Origin: Limivivens sp034101475 | GTDB lineage: Bacteria > Bacillota > Clostridia > Lachnospirales > Lachnospiraceae | Assembly (NCBI GenBank): GCA_034101475.1 | Contig: JAXEJQ010000092.1 | Coordinates: forward strand, 1 to 64,000 | Direction: 5' to 3' | DNA length: 64,000 nt | Shown: positions 9,313 through 17,392 of the stretch, one piece after another | Layout of the letters: every line of letters starts with the position of its first letter | How positions within the stretch are numbered: the stretch's first letter is position 1 | Program-made: the position numbers and the translations under genes | The notes under the pieces: generated by a model | What the model saw: only the letters and a program-made list of their open reading frames with translations | The model's database searches: none | Told to the model about the DNA's origin: nothing

Positions 9313-10326
9313 TTATATCCCATCGCGGATCCTTTTTGTGGAGCTTCTGCGCACCAGCTGATAGGGAAAATAAATCCATCTTTTTTCTCTTTCCATGGCT
9401 GTCTCACCGAACAGCGCATCATAAAAAATCTCTCCCTGCCGGAACATCCGAACCGTTGAAAGAGGCGGATCGAAAAAATCCGAAACAGAATCATCCATTC
9501 CAAAGACCGAGATATCCTCCGGAACCTGAATCTTCAGAGACTTCAGGAAACGGATAACGCCGATGGCAATGATATCAGACCCTGTCACAACTGCCGTGGG
9601 AAGCCGGAGACTGTTCTCATAAATCTGCCGCATTCCCTGCATGCCGGCCTCCGTGGTAAAGTCCCTCTGCACCACGTAAGACGACGGAACCTCCAGCCCT
9701 GCCTCCTCCATGGCATCCAGAAACCCCCGAAGCCGCAGACAGCCGTTGGTATAATCTTCTTCTCTGCCGCCAACATAGGCAATCCTGCGGTGACCTTCGC
9801 CGATCAGGAAATTCGTAATATCCCGTGCAACACCGTAGCTGTCCACGGTAACCGTGTGAAACTCACATTTTCCGTTTTCCGGTCCCTGATTTCCCAGCAC
9901 CACCGGGCATGGAAACTGCCGGAGCTTTTCCATCAGCTGGTCAGTCAGATGAACCCCCTGGAAAATCAGACCGTCTATATTCCGCTCCAGCATCCGGTCC
10001 AGAAGAACCAGGGCTTTCTCATTGTCAAAGTCATAATCACAGGCAATCACAATCTTATTATTCCGCATGCAGACATCGCTGATCTGCTTTAAGTGAATGG
10101 CCGTGATCGGATTGCGCAGGTCTGCTTCCAGCACTGCCACCAGGAAGGTATTTTTCGTAACCAGGCTCCTGGCCGCCGCATTGGGCCGGAAATGAAACTT
10201 TTCAATGCTCGCCATCACCCGAAATCGCAGCTCTTCGCTGACCGTTTTGGAACCATTGATCACTCGGGAAACGGTGGAGACGGAAACCTGAGCATCTGCC
10301 GCAATATCCTTAATCGTAACTTCCAT
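9313..10326 (-). CDS. LacI family transcriptional regulator, copy 1
   Basis: A 337-residue repressor: LacI-type helix-turn-helix at residues 1-25 (TIKDIA...STVSRV), hinge helix with AARSL near residue 55, and a periplasmic-binding-protein-like effector domain. It directly precedes the binding-protein gene and closely resembles the next gene upstream along the whole length, so the two are tandem paralogues. A likely operator with an AACGTT core lies 22-34 bp upstream of its start, suggesting autoregulation. Probable effector: a sugar taken up by this locus. Confidence 0.92.
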   Translation of the reverse strand: MEVTIKDIAADAQVSVSTVSRVINGSKTVSEELRFRVMASIEKFHFRPNAAARSLVTKNTFLVAVLEADLRNPITAIHLKQISDVCMRNNKIVIACDYDFDNEKALVLLDRMLERNIDGLIFQGVHLTDQLMEKLRQFPCPVVLGNQGPENGKCEFHTVTVDSYGVARDITNFLIGEGHRRIAYVGGREEDYTNGCLRLRGFLDAMEEAGLEVPSSYVVQRDFTTEAGMQGMRQIYENSLRLPTAVVTGSDIIAIGVIRFLKSLKIQVPEDISVFGMDDSVSDFFDPPLSTVRMFRQGEIFYDALFGETAMEREKRWIYFPYQLVRRSSTKRIRDGI

Positions 10327-10347
10327 TGCATCTCCGTCTCCCTTCTG

Positions 10348-10360
10348 TGATAACGTTTTC
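10348..10360 (-). promoter_or_regulatory. Candidate LacI-type operator before LacI copy 1
   Basis: TGATAACGTTTTC carries the AACGTT core and resembles the palindrome at 9261-9276. It sits just upstream of the LacI copy 1 start, where bound repressor would block transcription. Confidence 0.45.
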
Positions 10361-10579
10361 CTGTTCTGTTGATGATACTACCACAGTCCTCCAAACATTT
10401 CAACTGTATTTTCGTATTTTTCCGTCACTTCGTTTATTTTCAACAAATTTGAACTTTTATTTTTGTACACAATTACTTGCTCAAGTAAGGAAAAGGTTTT
10501 CCTTTCAGGATTTTCTTGCGAATCTGGTGCGGGATTCGGCTCTGAGAGGTTGGCTCTGAACGGCTCCTGTGATTTTTTT

Positions 10580-10611
10580 AAAAAAAGATGCTGCCCTTTC
10601 GGGCAGCATCC
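10580..10611 (-). terminator. Intrinsic terminator after LacI copy 2
   Basis: GATGCTGCCC and GGGCAGCATC make a 10 bp stem with a 4-nt loop, followed on the minus strand by seven T. It separates the two LacI genes into different transcripts. The remainder of the 325 bp gap (10327-10651) holds the copy 1 promoter/operator region and nothing else I can support. Confidence 0.9.
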
Positions 10612-10651
10612 CTGACGAAACCTTTTTCCGTTACTTCCCCAATCCCGGGCT

Positions 10652-11656
10652 TCACTCGGGATTGATTCTCCTTGTGGAACCTCTGCGAACCAACTGGTAA
10701 GGCAGATAGAACCAGGTTTTTTCTTTCGCTCTCTCTCCAAACAGCGCATCGTAGAAAATCTGCCCTTCATCCAGAGACCGTACCGTTGACAGCGAAGGAT
10801 CATAGAATTCAGAGACCGAATCATCAAATCCAAAAACGGAAATATCCTCCGGCACCCGCAGTCCCTGAGCTTTCAGATACCGGATAATCCCGATGGCAAC
10901 CATGTCAGATCCCGCAATCACTGCTGTGGGAAGCTCGATATTGTTTTCATAGATCTGCTGCATCCCCCGCATCCCGGTTTCTGTGGTAAATTCTCCCTGG
11001 AAGACATAGGATTCCGGCAGCGCCAGTCCCGCATTTTCCAGAGCCTCCCGAACTCCCTTCAGCCGCAGGTAGCCATTGGTATAATCCTCATTTCCGGCTC
11101 CGATATAGGCGATCCGCCTGTGCCCCTCGCTCATAAGGAACTCCGCCACATCCCATTCGGCCTGATAGCTGTCAATAGACACTGTTGTAAAGGGATGCGG
11201 TTCCTCCATCACGCCCTGGCACCCCAGTACCACCGGACACGGAAACTTCCGAAGCTTTTCCAGGATGGCCTCCGTAAGCTGGACTCCCTGAAAAATCAGT
11301 CCATCCAGGTTATGCTCCAGCATCTTGTCCAGTAAAAGCAGTGCCTTGTCATTATCAAACTCATAATCACTGACCACTACAACTTTATTATTCTTCATAC
11401 ACATTTCATTGATGCGCTTCAACTGCCGCGTCATTACAGGATTTCCCAGATCCGCCACCATAATCGCCACCAGTGACGTGGATTTGGTCACCAGACTCCG
11501 CGCCGCCGCGCTGGGTCTGTAATCGTATTTTTCAATGCTCGCCATCACCCGACGCTTCAACTCATCACTGACGGTTTTCGATCCATTCATCACTCTGGAA
11601 ACCGTTGAAACCGACACACGGGCATCGGCCGCGATCTCCTTAATTGTAACTTCCAT
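10652..11656 (-). CDS. LacI family transcriptional regulator, copy 2
   Basis: A 334-residue LacI repressor with the same layout as its neighbour: helix-turn-helix at 1-25, AARSL hinge, then the sugar-binding domain with a conserved DGLIFQGV stretch. The two share most DNA-recognition residues (STVSRV, NGSKTVS) and the C-terminal YQLVRR, so they may bind similar operators while sensing different sugars. Terminated separately from copy 1. TATAAT at about 11735-11740 on the minus strand is its likely -10 element. Confidence 0.92.
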   Translation of the reverse strand: MEVTIKEIAADARVSVSTVSRVMNGSKTVSDELKRRVMASIEKYDYRPSAAARSLVTKSTSLVAIMVADLGNPVMTRQLKRINEMCMKNNKVVVVSDYEFDNDKALLLLDKMLEHNLDGLIFQGVQLTEAILEKLRKFPCPVVLGCQGVMEEPHPFTTVSIDSYQAEWDVAEFLMSEGHRRIAYIGAGNEDYTNGYLRLKGVREALENAGLALPESYVFQGEFTTETGMRGMQQIYENNIELPTAVIAGSDMVAIGIIRYLKAQGLRVPEDISVFGFDDSVSEFYDPSLSTVRSLDEGQIFYDALFGERAKEKTWFYLPYQLVRRGSTRRINPE

Positions 11657-11790
11657 CTGCCTCTCCTTACTTTTTCATAACCAATCTGCCCGTACCTTCG
11701 CAGATACGATTTACAGACCCATAAAAATCAATTATACCAATGGGTTTGTTCCCAATTGCTCATATCCCGCCGGACATTTTGTATACAATA

Positions 11791-11829
11791 AGAAAAGCCG
11801 GACAAAGCAGATGTTCTCCGCCTCTCCGG
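11791..11829 (-). terminator. Probable terminator of the Nif3/esterase/ABC operon
   Basis: CCGGA and TCCGG enclose an inner GCGGA/TCTGC stem, and TTTTCTT follows on the minus strand. It lies downstream of the Nif3-like gene and of the family A repeat, and upstream of LacI copy 2. Confidence 0.6.
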
Positions 11830-11989
11830 TATCATCCGTTTCCTTATCCAGCTTTCCTGCAGAACTCCTGAACAGTTCTAAAATCCCGGTCAGACGCCTT
11901 TTTCAAATGATATGAGAAATTTTGTTTTCAGTATACACCATTTCCCTGGGATTTGCAAACTCACTCGAAAGATATTTTTCCGAAAACAC

Positions 11990-12080
11990 AGCACGGAAAA
12001 ATCGACGGCTCATCATATGGGTTACCCGACAAATGAGCCTCCCGTCGATTGTTCCGTGCTTCGCACTCCCACAATCCTGC
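11990..12080 (-). repeat. Dispersed repeat family A, copy 2
   Basis: The arms AGCACGGAAAAATCGACGG and CCGTCGATTGTTCCGTGCT pair with one mismatch and enclose CTCAT/ATGAG. The right part continues into the same GTGC-hairpin end found at 7581 and 23191, and the text around GACAAATGAGCC matches the left end of the 22958 copy. It begins 3 bp past the Nif3-like stop codon. Confidence 0.8.
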
Positions 12081-12083
12081 ATC

Positions 12084-12935
12084 TTAATATTGATACATGT
12101 CTCCGCTGGGAACATAGGTTACCGGAACCTGTCCTTCTGTCAGTTCCGTGATCCAGTCCTGGGCATACCGCATTCCAAGCTCCTCCATGCTGAAATGTCC
12201 GATATTAAACATTGCTTTGTTTTTGCCCAGCTGGATCGCGTCCCGCAGATAGGACAGCGTCGTCCATTCAATGATTTCTCCCGGAATAATGGCATCCAGT
12301 TCCTGCTCAAGCGCTCTGGTCACCTCGGTTGCGTATTCCACGAAATAGCCGTTCTCATCCACATGATCTGTTCCGAACGCGTTCGGGCACAAATGCCCCA
12401 CAATCCCTACCCGGCTGATTTTCGCTTTCGGATCCCCCATATAACGCAGGCCGTTTAAGTGCAGTTTATCGATCAGTTCCTGTTTCAGTTCCTCCACCGT
12501 GCATTCCGGCAGACGGTATTTGTAGGTAAACATGCCGATTTTGCCTTCCGCATATGCTTCCCAGCCCAGATATTTCGTCACTCCGGTAAAAATACTGTCG
12601 GGCTGGTGGGCATGCATATGGTCATGATCCCGCCAGATCACAATGCCGTGCTCATCCAGCAGTTTTCTTTTTTCTTCATAAACCTCATTTCGGAAATCCG
12701 CCCGCCAGTCCGGATAATCCGGCGTGGAATAAAATGAGGGTTCGTGAACAAACAGCAGATTGGCTCCCACCTCAATGGCCTTTCGGATTACCTCGACAGT
12801 CGGCACAAGCGCTGTCACAATACCGGTGCATTCCGCCTCCGGATCCCCGCATTTATAGTTGTCGCATCCCTGGTAATCCTCCGGAAATTTCGGATGATAT
12901 TCCAGCACCCGCTCAATGACTTCTCTGATCTTCAT
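12084..12935 (-). CDS. Nif3-like dinuclear metal-centre protein
   Basis: A 283-residue protein of the Nif3/NGG1p-interacting family. It shows the metal-site features of the family: a HEP motif (about residue 70), HDHMHAH around residue 105 and a late His/Glu pair. Members are putative metal-dependent hydrolases of unknown substrate. The frame extends to 12995, but AAGGAG lies 8 bp before the ATG at 12935, and this start overlaps the esterase stop in an ATGA, so it is translationally coupled. Being in an uptake operon suggests a role in substrate processing; this is inference. Confidence 0.85.
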   Translation of the reverse strand: MKIREVIERVLEYHPKFPEDYQGCDNYKCGDPEAECTGIVTALVPTVEVIRKAIEVGANLLFVHEPSFYSTPDYPDWRADFRNEVYEEKRKLLDEHGIVIWRDHDHMHAHQPDSIFTGVTKYLGWEAYAEGKIGMFTYKYRLPECTVEELKQELIDKLHLNGLRYMGDPKAKISRVGIVGHLCPNAFGTDHVDENGYFVEYATEVTRALEQELDAIIPGEIIEWTTLSYLRDAIQLGKNKAMFNIGHFSMEELGMRYAQDWITELTEGQVPVTYVPSGDMYQY

Positions 12936-13774
12936 TCCGCTTTCTCCTTTTTCTGTTTCGGACAAAGGGGTTTTTCCCCTTCCGCAAGAAGCCACTGAAT
13001 GGCCGGTTCCAGATGCTGATTCCAGAAGCCGTAATCATGCGCTCCCGGCCCTTCGTGATAAACGAAAGGCACCTTTTCTTCCTTCAGGAACCTACGGAAA
13101 ATCTGATTCTCCTCATACAGGAAATCCTCGGTTCCCACAGCCAGATAAAATTCCGGCATTTCTTTTCCCTCTTTCAGGATCTCCTTCACCAGTGTCTCCG
13201 GGTTATTCCGGCTTTCCGCGACTTTTTCCGGATCTCCGAACATCAGTCGGTAATATTCATAATTTGCGATGCCGTCTTCCGTTCCCGGTTTCATTTTTTC
13301 CACATTGTATACAATGAGCGCAGAAGACAGCGCCACGATTTTGGAAAAGGTTTCGGAGAACTGCAGTCCGGTATGGATCGCTCCAAAACCGCCCATGGAA
13401 AGCCCGCCGATAAAGGTATCCTCCCGTTTTTCCGACAGTCCGAAGGTTTTCCGGGTATAATCCACCAGTTCCTTTCCCACATAAGTGGCATACTGCCGCC
13501 CGGTTTCCTTTCCATCCAGATAAAAGCTGTTGTCCCCGGACGGAAAAACCACACACAGGTTATATCTCGCGGAAAAATCCCAGATCATGGAATTCAGCAG
13601 CCAATCCGTATTCGTTCCGGAATAGCCGTGGAGAAGATACAGCGTTTTCATCGGCCTTTTATAGTGAGGATTTCCCTCTCTGATCATCACGGGTGCATCG
13701 TTGGGCAGCAGAATCCGAAAGGAAACGCATCTCTGCAGACACTCCGAATGAAAATCAAACACACCAGTCGCCAT
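12932..13774 (-). CDS. Esterase of the CE1/esterase D-like alpha/beta-hydrolase family
   Basis: A 280-residue alpha/beta hydrolase. The nucleophile Ser is in GLSMGG (about residue 124), the Asp in GTEDF and the His in GAHDYGFW. LLHGYSG near residue 48 supplies the oxyanion loop. Relatives remove acetyl or feruloyl groups from plant xylan fragments. It has no signal peptide, so deacylation of imported oligosaccharides is the likely task. It is coupled to the Nif3-like gene and follows the ABC permease by 42 bp. Confidence 0.87.
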   Translation of the reverse strand: MATGVFDFHSECLQRCVSFRILLPNDAPVMIREGNPHYKRPMKTLYLLHGYSGTNTDWLLNSMIWDFSARYNLCVVFPSGDNSFYLDGKETGRQYATYVGKELVDYTRKTFGLSEKREDTFIGGLSMGGFGAIHTGLQFSETFSKIVALSSALIVYNVEKMKPGTEDGIANYEYYRLMFGDPEKVAESRNNPETLVKEILKEGKEMPEFYLAVGTEDFLYEENQIFRRFLKEEKVPFVYHEGPGAHDYGFWNQHLEPAIQWLLAEGEKPLCPKQKKEKAE

Positions 13775-13816
13775 AATTTTTGACCTCCTGTTTCTCGTTA
13801 TTCTTTTTATCCCTTA

Positions 13817-14701
13817 TTATCCCTTAACTGCGCCGACAACCACACCTTTCACAAGGTATTTCTGTACAAAGGGGTATACCAGCAGAATCGGAAGGATTCC
13901 GATAAAGGCCATGGCCATCCGCACAGAGGTACCCGGCAGCTCCACCTTGCCGGTTCCCAGCAGCGCCGCATTGGAATTGCTCTTCAGAGCCTGAATATTG
14001 TTCATAATCTTGATCAGCAGCAGCTGAATACTGTAATATTTTTCATTGTCCACATAATACAGACCGTTGGTCCAGTCGTTCCAGTAGCACAGCCCCGTAA
14101 ACAGGCTGATGGTGGCCACGGTAGGCACCGCCAGGGGCAGCATGATTTTGGAAAAAATCGTAAATTCCCCGGCACCGTCGATCTGTGCCGCTTCAATCAG
14201 GGAATCCGGAATGCTGTTGGAATAGTAATTCTTAACCAGAATCACGTTGAACGCCGTAACCAGATAGTTGGGAAGCAGCAGCGCCCAGATGGTATTTTTG
14301 ATGTGGAAGAATCTTGTCCACATGATGTAGGACGGAACGATTCCGCCGTTGAACAGCATGGTAAAAAAGACGAAAAACGTCAGGGCATTCCGGTAACGGA
14401 AAGCTTTTCTGGACATGGGATAGGCCAGCATGGTGGTGAGCAGAACGCTGGACACCGTTCCGACTACAGTCACCAGGAAGGATACACCATAGGCCCGCAC
14501 AATGACAGCCCCCTGCTTGATCATATAATAATAGGCGTCAAAGCTCCATTTTTCCGGAAGATACGAGTATCCGTTGCGGATCAGTGCCGACTCGTCCGTA
14601 AAGGATGCAATGACAATCAGAAGAATCGGCAGCAGCGTAACCACGACCAGAATCGTCAGAATAACCGTCGCCGCCCGGTTAAATGTTTTACTTTCTGTCA
14701 T
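13817..14701 (-). CDS. ABC transporter permease, LplC type
   Basis: A 294-residue six-segment permease of the MalG superfamily. The EAA loop reads approximately SLIEAAQIDGAG followed by FSKIMLPLAVP. The C-terminal VKGVVVGAVKG is typical of LplC/YtcP proteins, which work with a large solute-binding protein on complex oligosaccharides. It follows the LplB-type gene by 12 bp. Confidence 0.92.
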   Translation of the reverse strand: MTESKTFNRAATVILTILVVVTLLPILLIVIASFTDESALIRNGYSYLPEKWSFDAYYYMIKQGAVIVRAYGVSFLVTVVGTVSSVLLTTMLAYPMSRKAFRYRNALTFFVFFTMLFNGGIVPSYIMWTRFFHIKNTIWALLLPNYLVTAFNVILVKNYYSNSIPDSLIEAAQIDGAGEFTIFSKIMLPLAVPTVATISLFTGLCYWNDWTNGLYYVDNEKYYSIQLLLIKIMNNIQALKSNSNAALLGTGKVELPGTSVRMAMAFIGILPILLVYPFVQKYLVKGVVVGAVKG

Positions 14702-14713
14702 ATCCTTTCCCTC

Positions 14714-15637
14714 CTAGAACAGTGCGTTATCCGCATCCACTTTTCGTACAATGCCGTTGGCAGCCAGTACAAGAATGAAGCCTACCAGAGACTGGTACAG
14801 CCCGGCTGCTGCCGACATACCAACATCATTCAGCTCCATCAGACCGCGGTAAACATAGGTATCGATGGTCTGCGTCACATCATACAGCGCGCCGGAATTC
14901 TGGGGAACCTGATAGAACAGTCCGAAGTCCGAGAAGAAAATACGTCCGATGGACATCAGGGTCAGAATGGTCACGGTGGAACGCAGCATGGGCAGCGTCA
15001 CTTTGAAAATCTGCTGAAGCTTTGTGGCACCGTCCAGGGCAGCCGCTTCATACAGGGATTTATCAATTCCGGAAATCGCCGCCATGTAAATAATGGACTG
15101 ATATCCCATATTTTTCCACAGGTATACAATAATCAAAATGGGCGGCCAGGCATTTTTTGTGGTATACCAGGATATCGGGCTGATCCCCAGGCCTGCCAGA
15201 ATGGTCTTGTTGATGAATCCGGTATCGGCATTCAAAAAGGCATAGGCCACAAATCCGATGACAACCCAGCTTAACAGATTCGGCAGAAGCAGGGCCGCCT
15301 GAAAAAATTTCACCCGGGTGCGCTTGCCCAGCTCACACATCATGACTGCCACAAAAATTGCCATAACCGTTCCCAGTACAATAAATGCCAGGTTATACAG
15401 AATCGTGTTCCTGGTCATAATCCAGGCCGAATTGGTGCTGAACAGAAACTTGAAATTGGCAAAGCCGCACCAGTCGCTGCCAAACACGCCCTTCATGAAA
15501 TTGTAATCCTTAAAGGCCAGGAAAATGCCGAACATCGGTATGTAATTATTGATGAGGATATAAAGAATTCCCGGCAGTGCAATCAGGAAAAACGGTGCAC
15601 TTTTGGAAAAACCTGCTTTTTTCTTTTTTGTCTTCAA
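14714..15637 (-). CDS. ABC transporter permease, LplB type
   Basis: A 307-residue permease with a long N-terminal basic segment (KTKKKKAGF) and six membrane helices. The EAA loop is SLYEAAALDGATK. It is the partner of the LplC-type protein in an importer with the binding protein encoded 93 bp upstream. Like the first uptake locus, no ATPase gene is linked. Confidence 0.92.
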   Translation of the reverse strand: MKTKKKKAGFSKSAPFFLIALPGILYILINNYIPMFGIFLAFKDYNFMKGVFGSDWCGFANFKFLFSTNSAWIMTRNTILYNLAFIVLGTVMAIFVAVMMCELGKRTRVKFFQAALLLPNLLSWVVIGFVAYAFLNADTGFINKTILAGLGISPISWYTTKNAWPPILIIVYLWKNMGYQSIIYMAAISGIDKSLYEAAALDGATKLQQIFKVTLPMLRSTVTILTLMSIGRIFFSDFGLFYQVPQNSGALYDVTQTIDTYVYRGLMELNDVGMSAAAGLYQSLVGFILVLAANGIVRKVDADNALF

Positions 15638-15682
15638 CCTTTTCTCCCTCCTTGAACAGTTACAACCGTTCCTTTTATTTTT

Positions 15683-15710
15683 ATGGCCCCATCCTTCCGG
15701 ACAGGGCCAT
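15683..15710 (-). other. Intercistronic hairpin after second binding-protein gene
   Basis: ATGGCCC and GGGCCAT pair around a 14-nt loop between the binding-protein and LplB genes. This is the same arrangement as at 7740-7764, and probably stabilises the binding-protein message. No T-run is present. Confidence 0.45.
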
Positions 15711-15730
15711 CGGTTCTGCAGCTGTTTCTG

Positions 15731-17227
15731 TTACTGCTGTGCCATCCAGGCATCCAGCTGTTCCTGTTTTGCACTGATAATATCCTGGAAGCCTGCATTG
15801 TTCAGAGCATCCACGAATTTCGGAATCTCTGTTTCCGGATCCACGCTGCCGCACTGCAGACCGGGCAGATACTGCTGAATCACATTGGAGACTGCCGTAT
15901 ACTGAGTTTTCAGCTTGCTGGAATCAAAGGTGAAGCCCATGGCTACGGAAGTTTTGGCACTCTTGTTCTGCTCCAGCTCCCACTCCAGAGACTCCGGATT
16001 GGTTCCTGCCGGCTGATACATGATAAAGAAGTTGCCCAGGGTTCCGCAGCTCAGCTGTGCGGTATAGGGAACGGTTGCCGCGTCTTCTCCTTCCGGATAG
16101 GAAATGGTTCCGTCTTCATTCTTCACATAATCTCTGCCTTCAATTCCGTTGATCAGAAGGTTGCATACATCTTCATCGGTAAAGGTCAGGTTCAGGAATT
16201 TCAGGGCTGCTTCCGGAACCTTGGTATTGGAAGCCACCATCCAGCTTACGGCGTTAATATCACCGGTGCTTAAGTACGCCTCACCGATCATCTTCGCGCC
16301 AGTAGAATAATTGCCGCACTGAGCCTGCAGGGAGGCTGCAGTATCTTCTTCCGGATAGCTGTAGGAAGCAACGTAGCAGAAATAATTGCCGGAGCTCATA
16401 AGCTCACCGGCCATGCTGGTGGTTGTGGCCGCATCCTGCATTACCAGCCCTTCATTGTACCAGAGTCTGGCCAGTTCACATTTCTCCTTAAACAGGTCAG
16501 TGGAATACAGATCGCTGACGGTGGTATCATCATTAATCAGCACACCCTTCGGCTCGTTATAATCATCAGTCAGCCAGTCAATATCTCCCAGAGTCATCTG
16601 AAGCCCCAGGGTTCCTGTCTGAACCGGAGCCATAGGGGTCATTTCCGGCTTGGCTTCCTTTACAGCCCGCAAAATATCCGTCAGATCTTCTGCAGAATTC
16701 ACAGCGCTCATATCCAGTCCCAGCTCTTCCGCGATATCTTTCCGGTAAATCACCATGGGAGTCAGAGCCACGGGCTTATAGGTAGGCAGACCGTAAATCC
16801 GTCCTTCCTGCGAGCAGGCCTCCAGCCATGCTTCTCCCATCAGCTCCTTGGTCTCCGGAGCACAGGTGTCCAGAAGATCCGTCAGATCATAGGTCATGCC
16901 GGTGGCCACACAGTTGTTGAAATTTCCCAGACTTTCGAAAACATCAATTTTCTCGCCGGCCTGCAGGGACAGGCTGATGGAACTGCTGTAATCCGCGATT
17001 CCGATGGGCTTCAATGTGATTTCCGCGCCGATTTTTTCCCGGGTAATCTCATTGATCGCTTCCTCCACCACATCCAGATCCTCTTCTGTGGGAATGTTGT
17101 TAAAGGTTGCGTAGGCATATACGACCTGATCATACTCCTCCGCTGCTGCCGTGATGGCGGCGGCCGGAATCATCCCGAGGGCCATGGACGCTGTCAGAAG
17201 CGCTGCCAGTACTTTTTTCTGTTTCAT
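15731..17227 (-). CDS. Extracellular solute-binding protein, LplA type
   Basis: A 498-residue binding protein with a Sec signal peptide (KQKK, hydrophobic core, Ala-rich end near residue 27). No lipobox Cys is visible, which is unusual because most LplA-type proteins are lipoproteins. The frame extends upstream to 17314, but GGGAGG lies 9 bp before the ATG at 17227. It is the first gene after the two-component system and should bind the inducing oligosaccharide. Confidence 0.9.
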   Translation of the reverse strand: MKQKKVLAALLTASMALGMIPAAAITAAAEEYDQVVYAYATFNNIPTEEDLDVVEEAINEITREKIGAEITLKPIGIADYSSSISLSLQAGEKIDVFESLGNFNNCVATGMTYDLTDLLDTCAPETKELMGEAWLEACSQEGRIYGLPTYKPVALTPMVIYRKDIAEELGLDMSAVNSAEDLTDILRAVKEAKPEMTPMAPVQTGTLGLQMTLGDIDWLTDDYNEPKGVLINDDTTVSDLYSTDLFKEKCELARLWYNEGLVMQDAATTTSMAGELMSSGNYFCYVASYSYPEEDTAASLQAQCGNYSTGAKMIGEAYLSTGDINAVSWMVASNTKVPEAALKFLNLTFTDEDVCNLLINGIEGRDYVKNEDGTISYPEGEDAATVPYTAQLSCGTLGNFFIMYQPAGTNPESLEWELEQNKSAKTSVAMGFTFDSSKLKTQYTAVSNVIQQYLPGLQCGSVDPETEIPKFVDALNNAGFQDIISAKQEQLDAWMAQQ

Positions 17228-17392
17228 AAAAATATACCTCCCTTTGTGCGATGGCGTCCGGTGCAGCCGGTAATGAGGAGTCAGAAGTCTGCAGCCGGAA
17301 CGGTTCCTTTTCATGAAAAAAGTATAGCAGAAGCCCTGCTATACTTCTTTCAAAAAGAAGAGCTTTTCTTTTAAAAAAAAGACTTCACTCCT

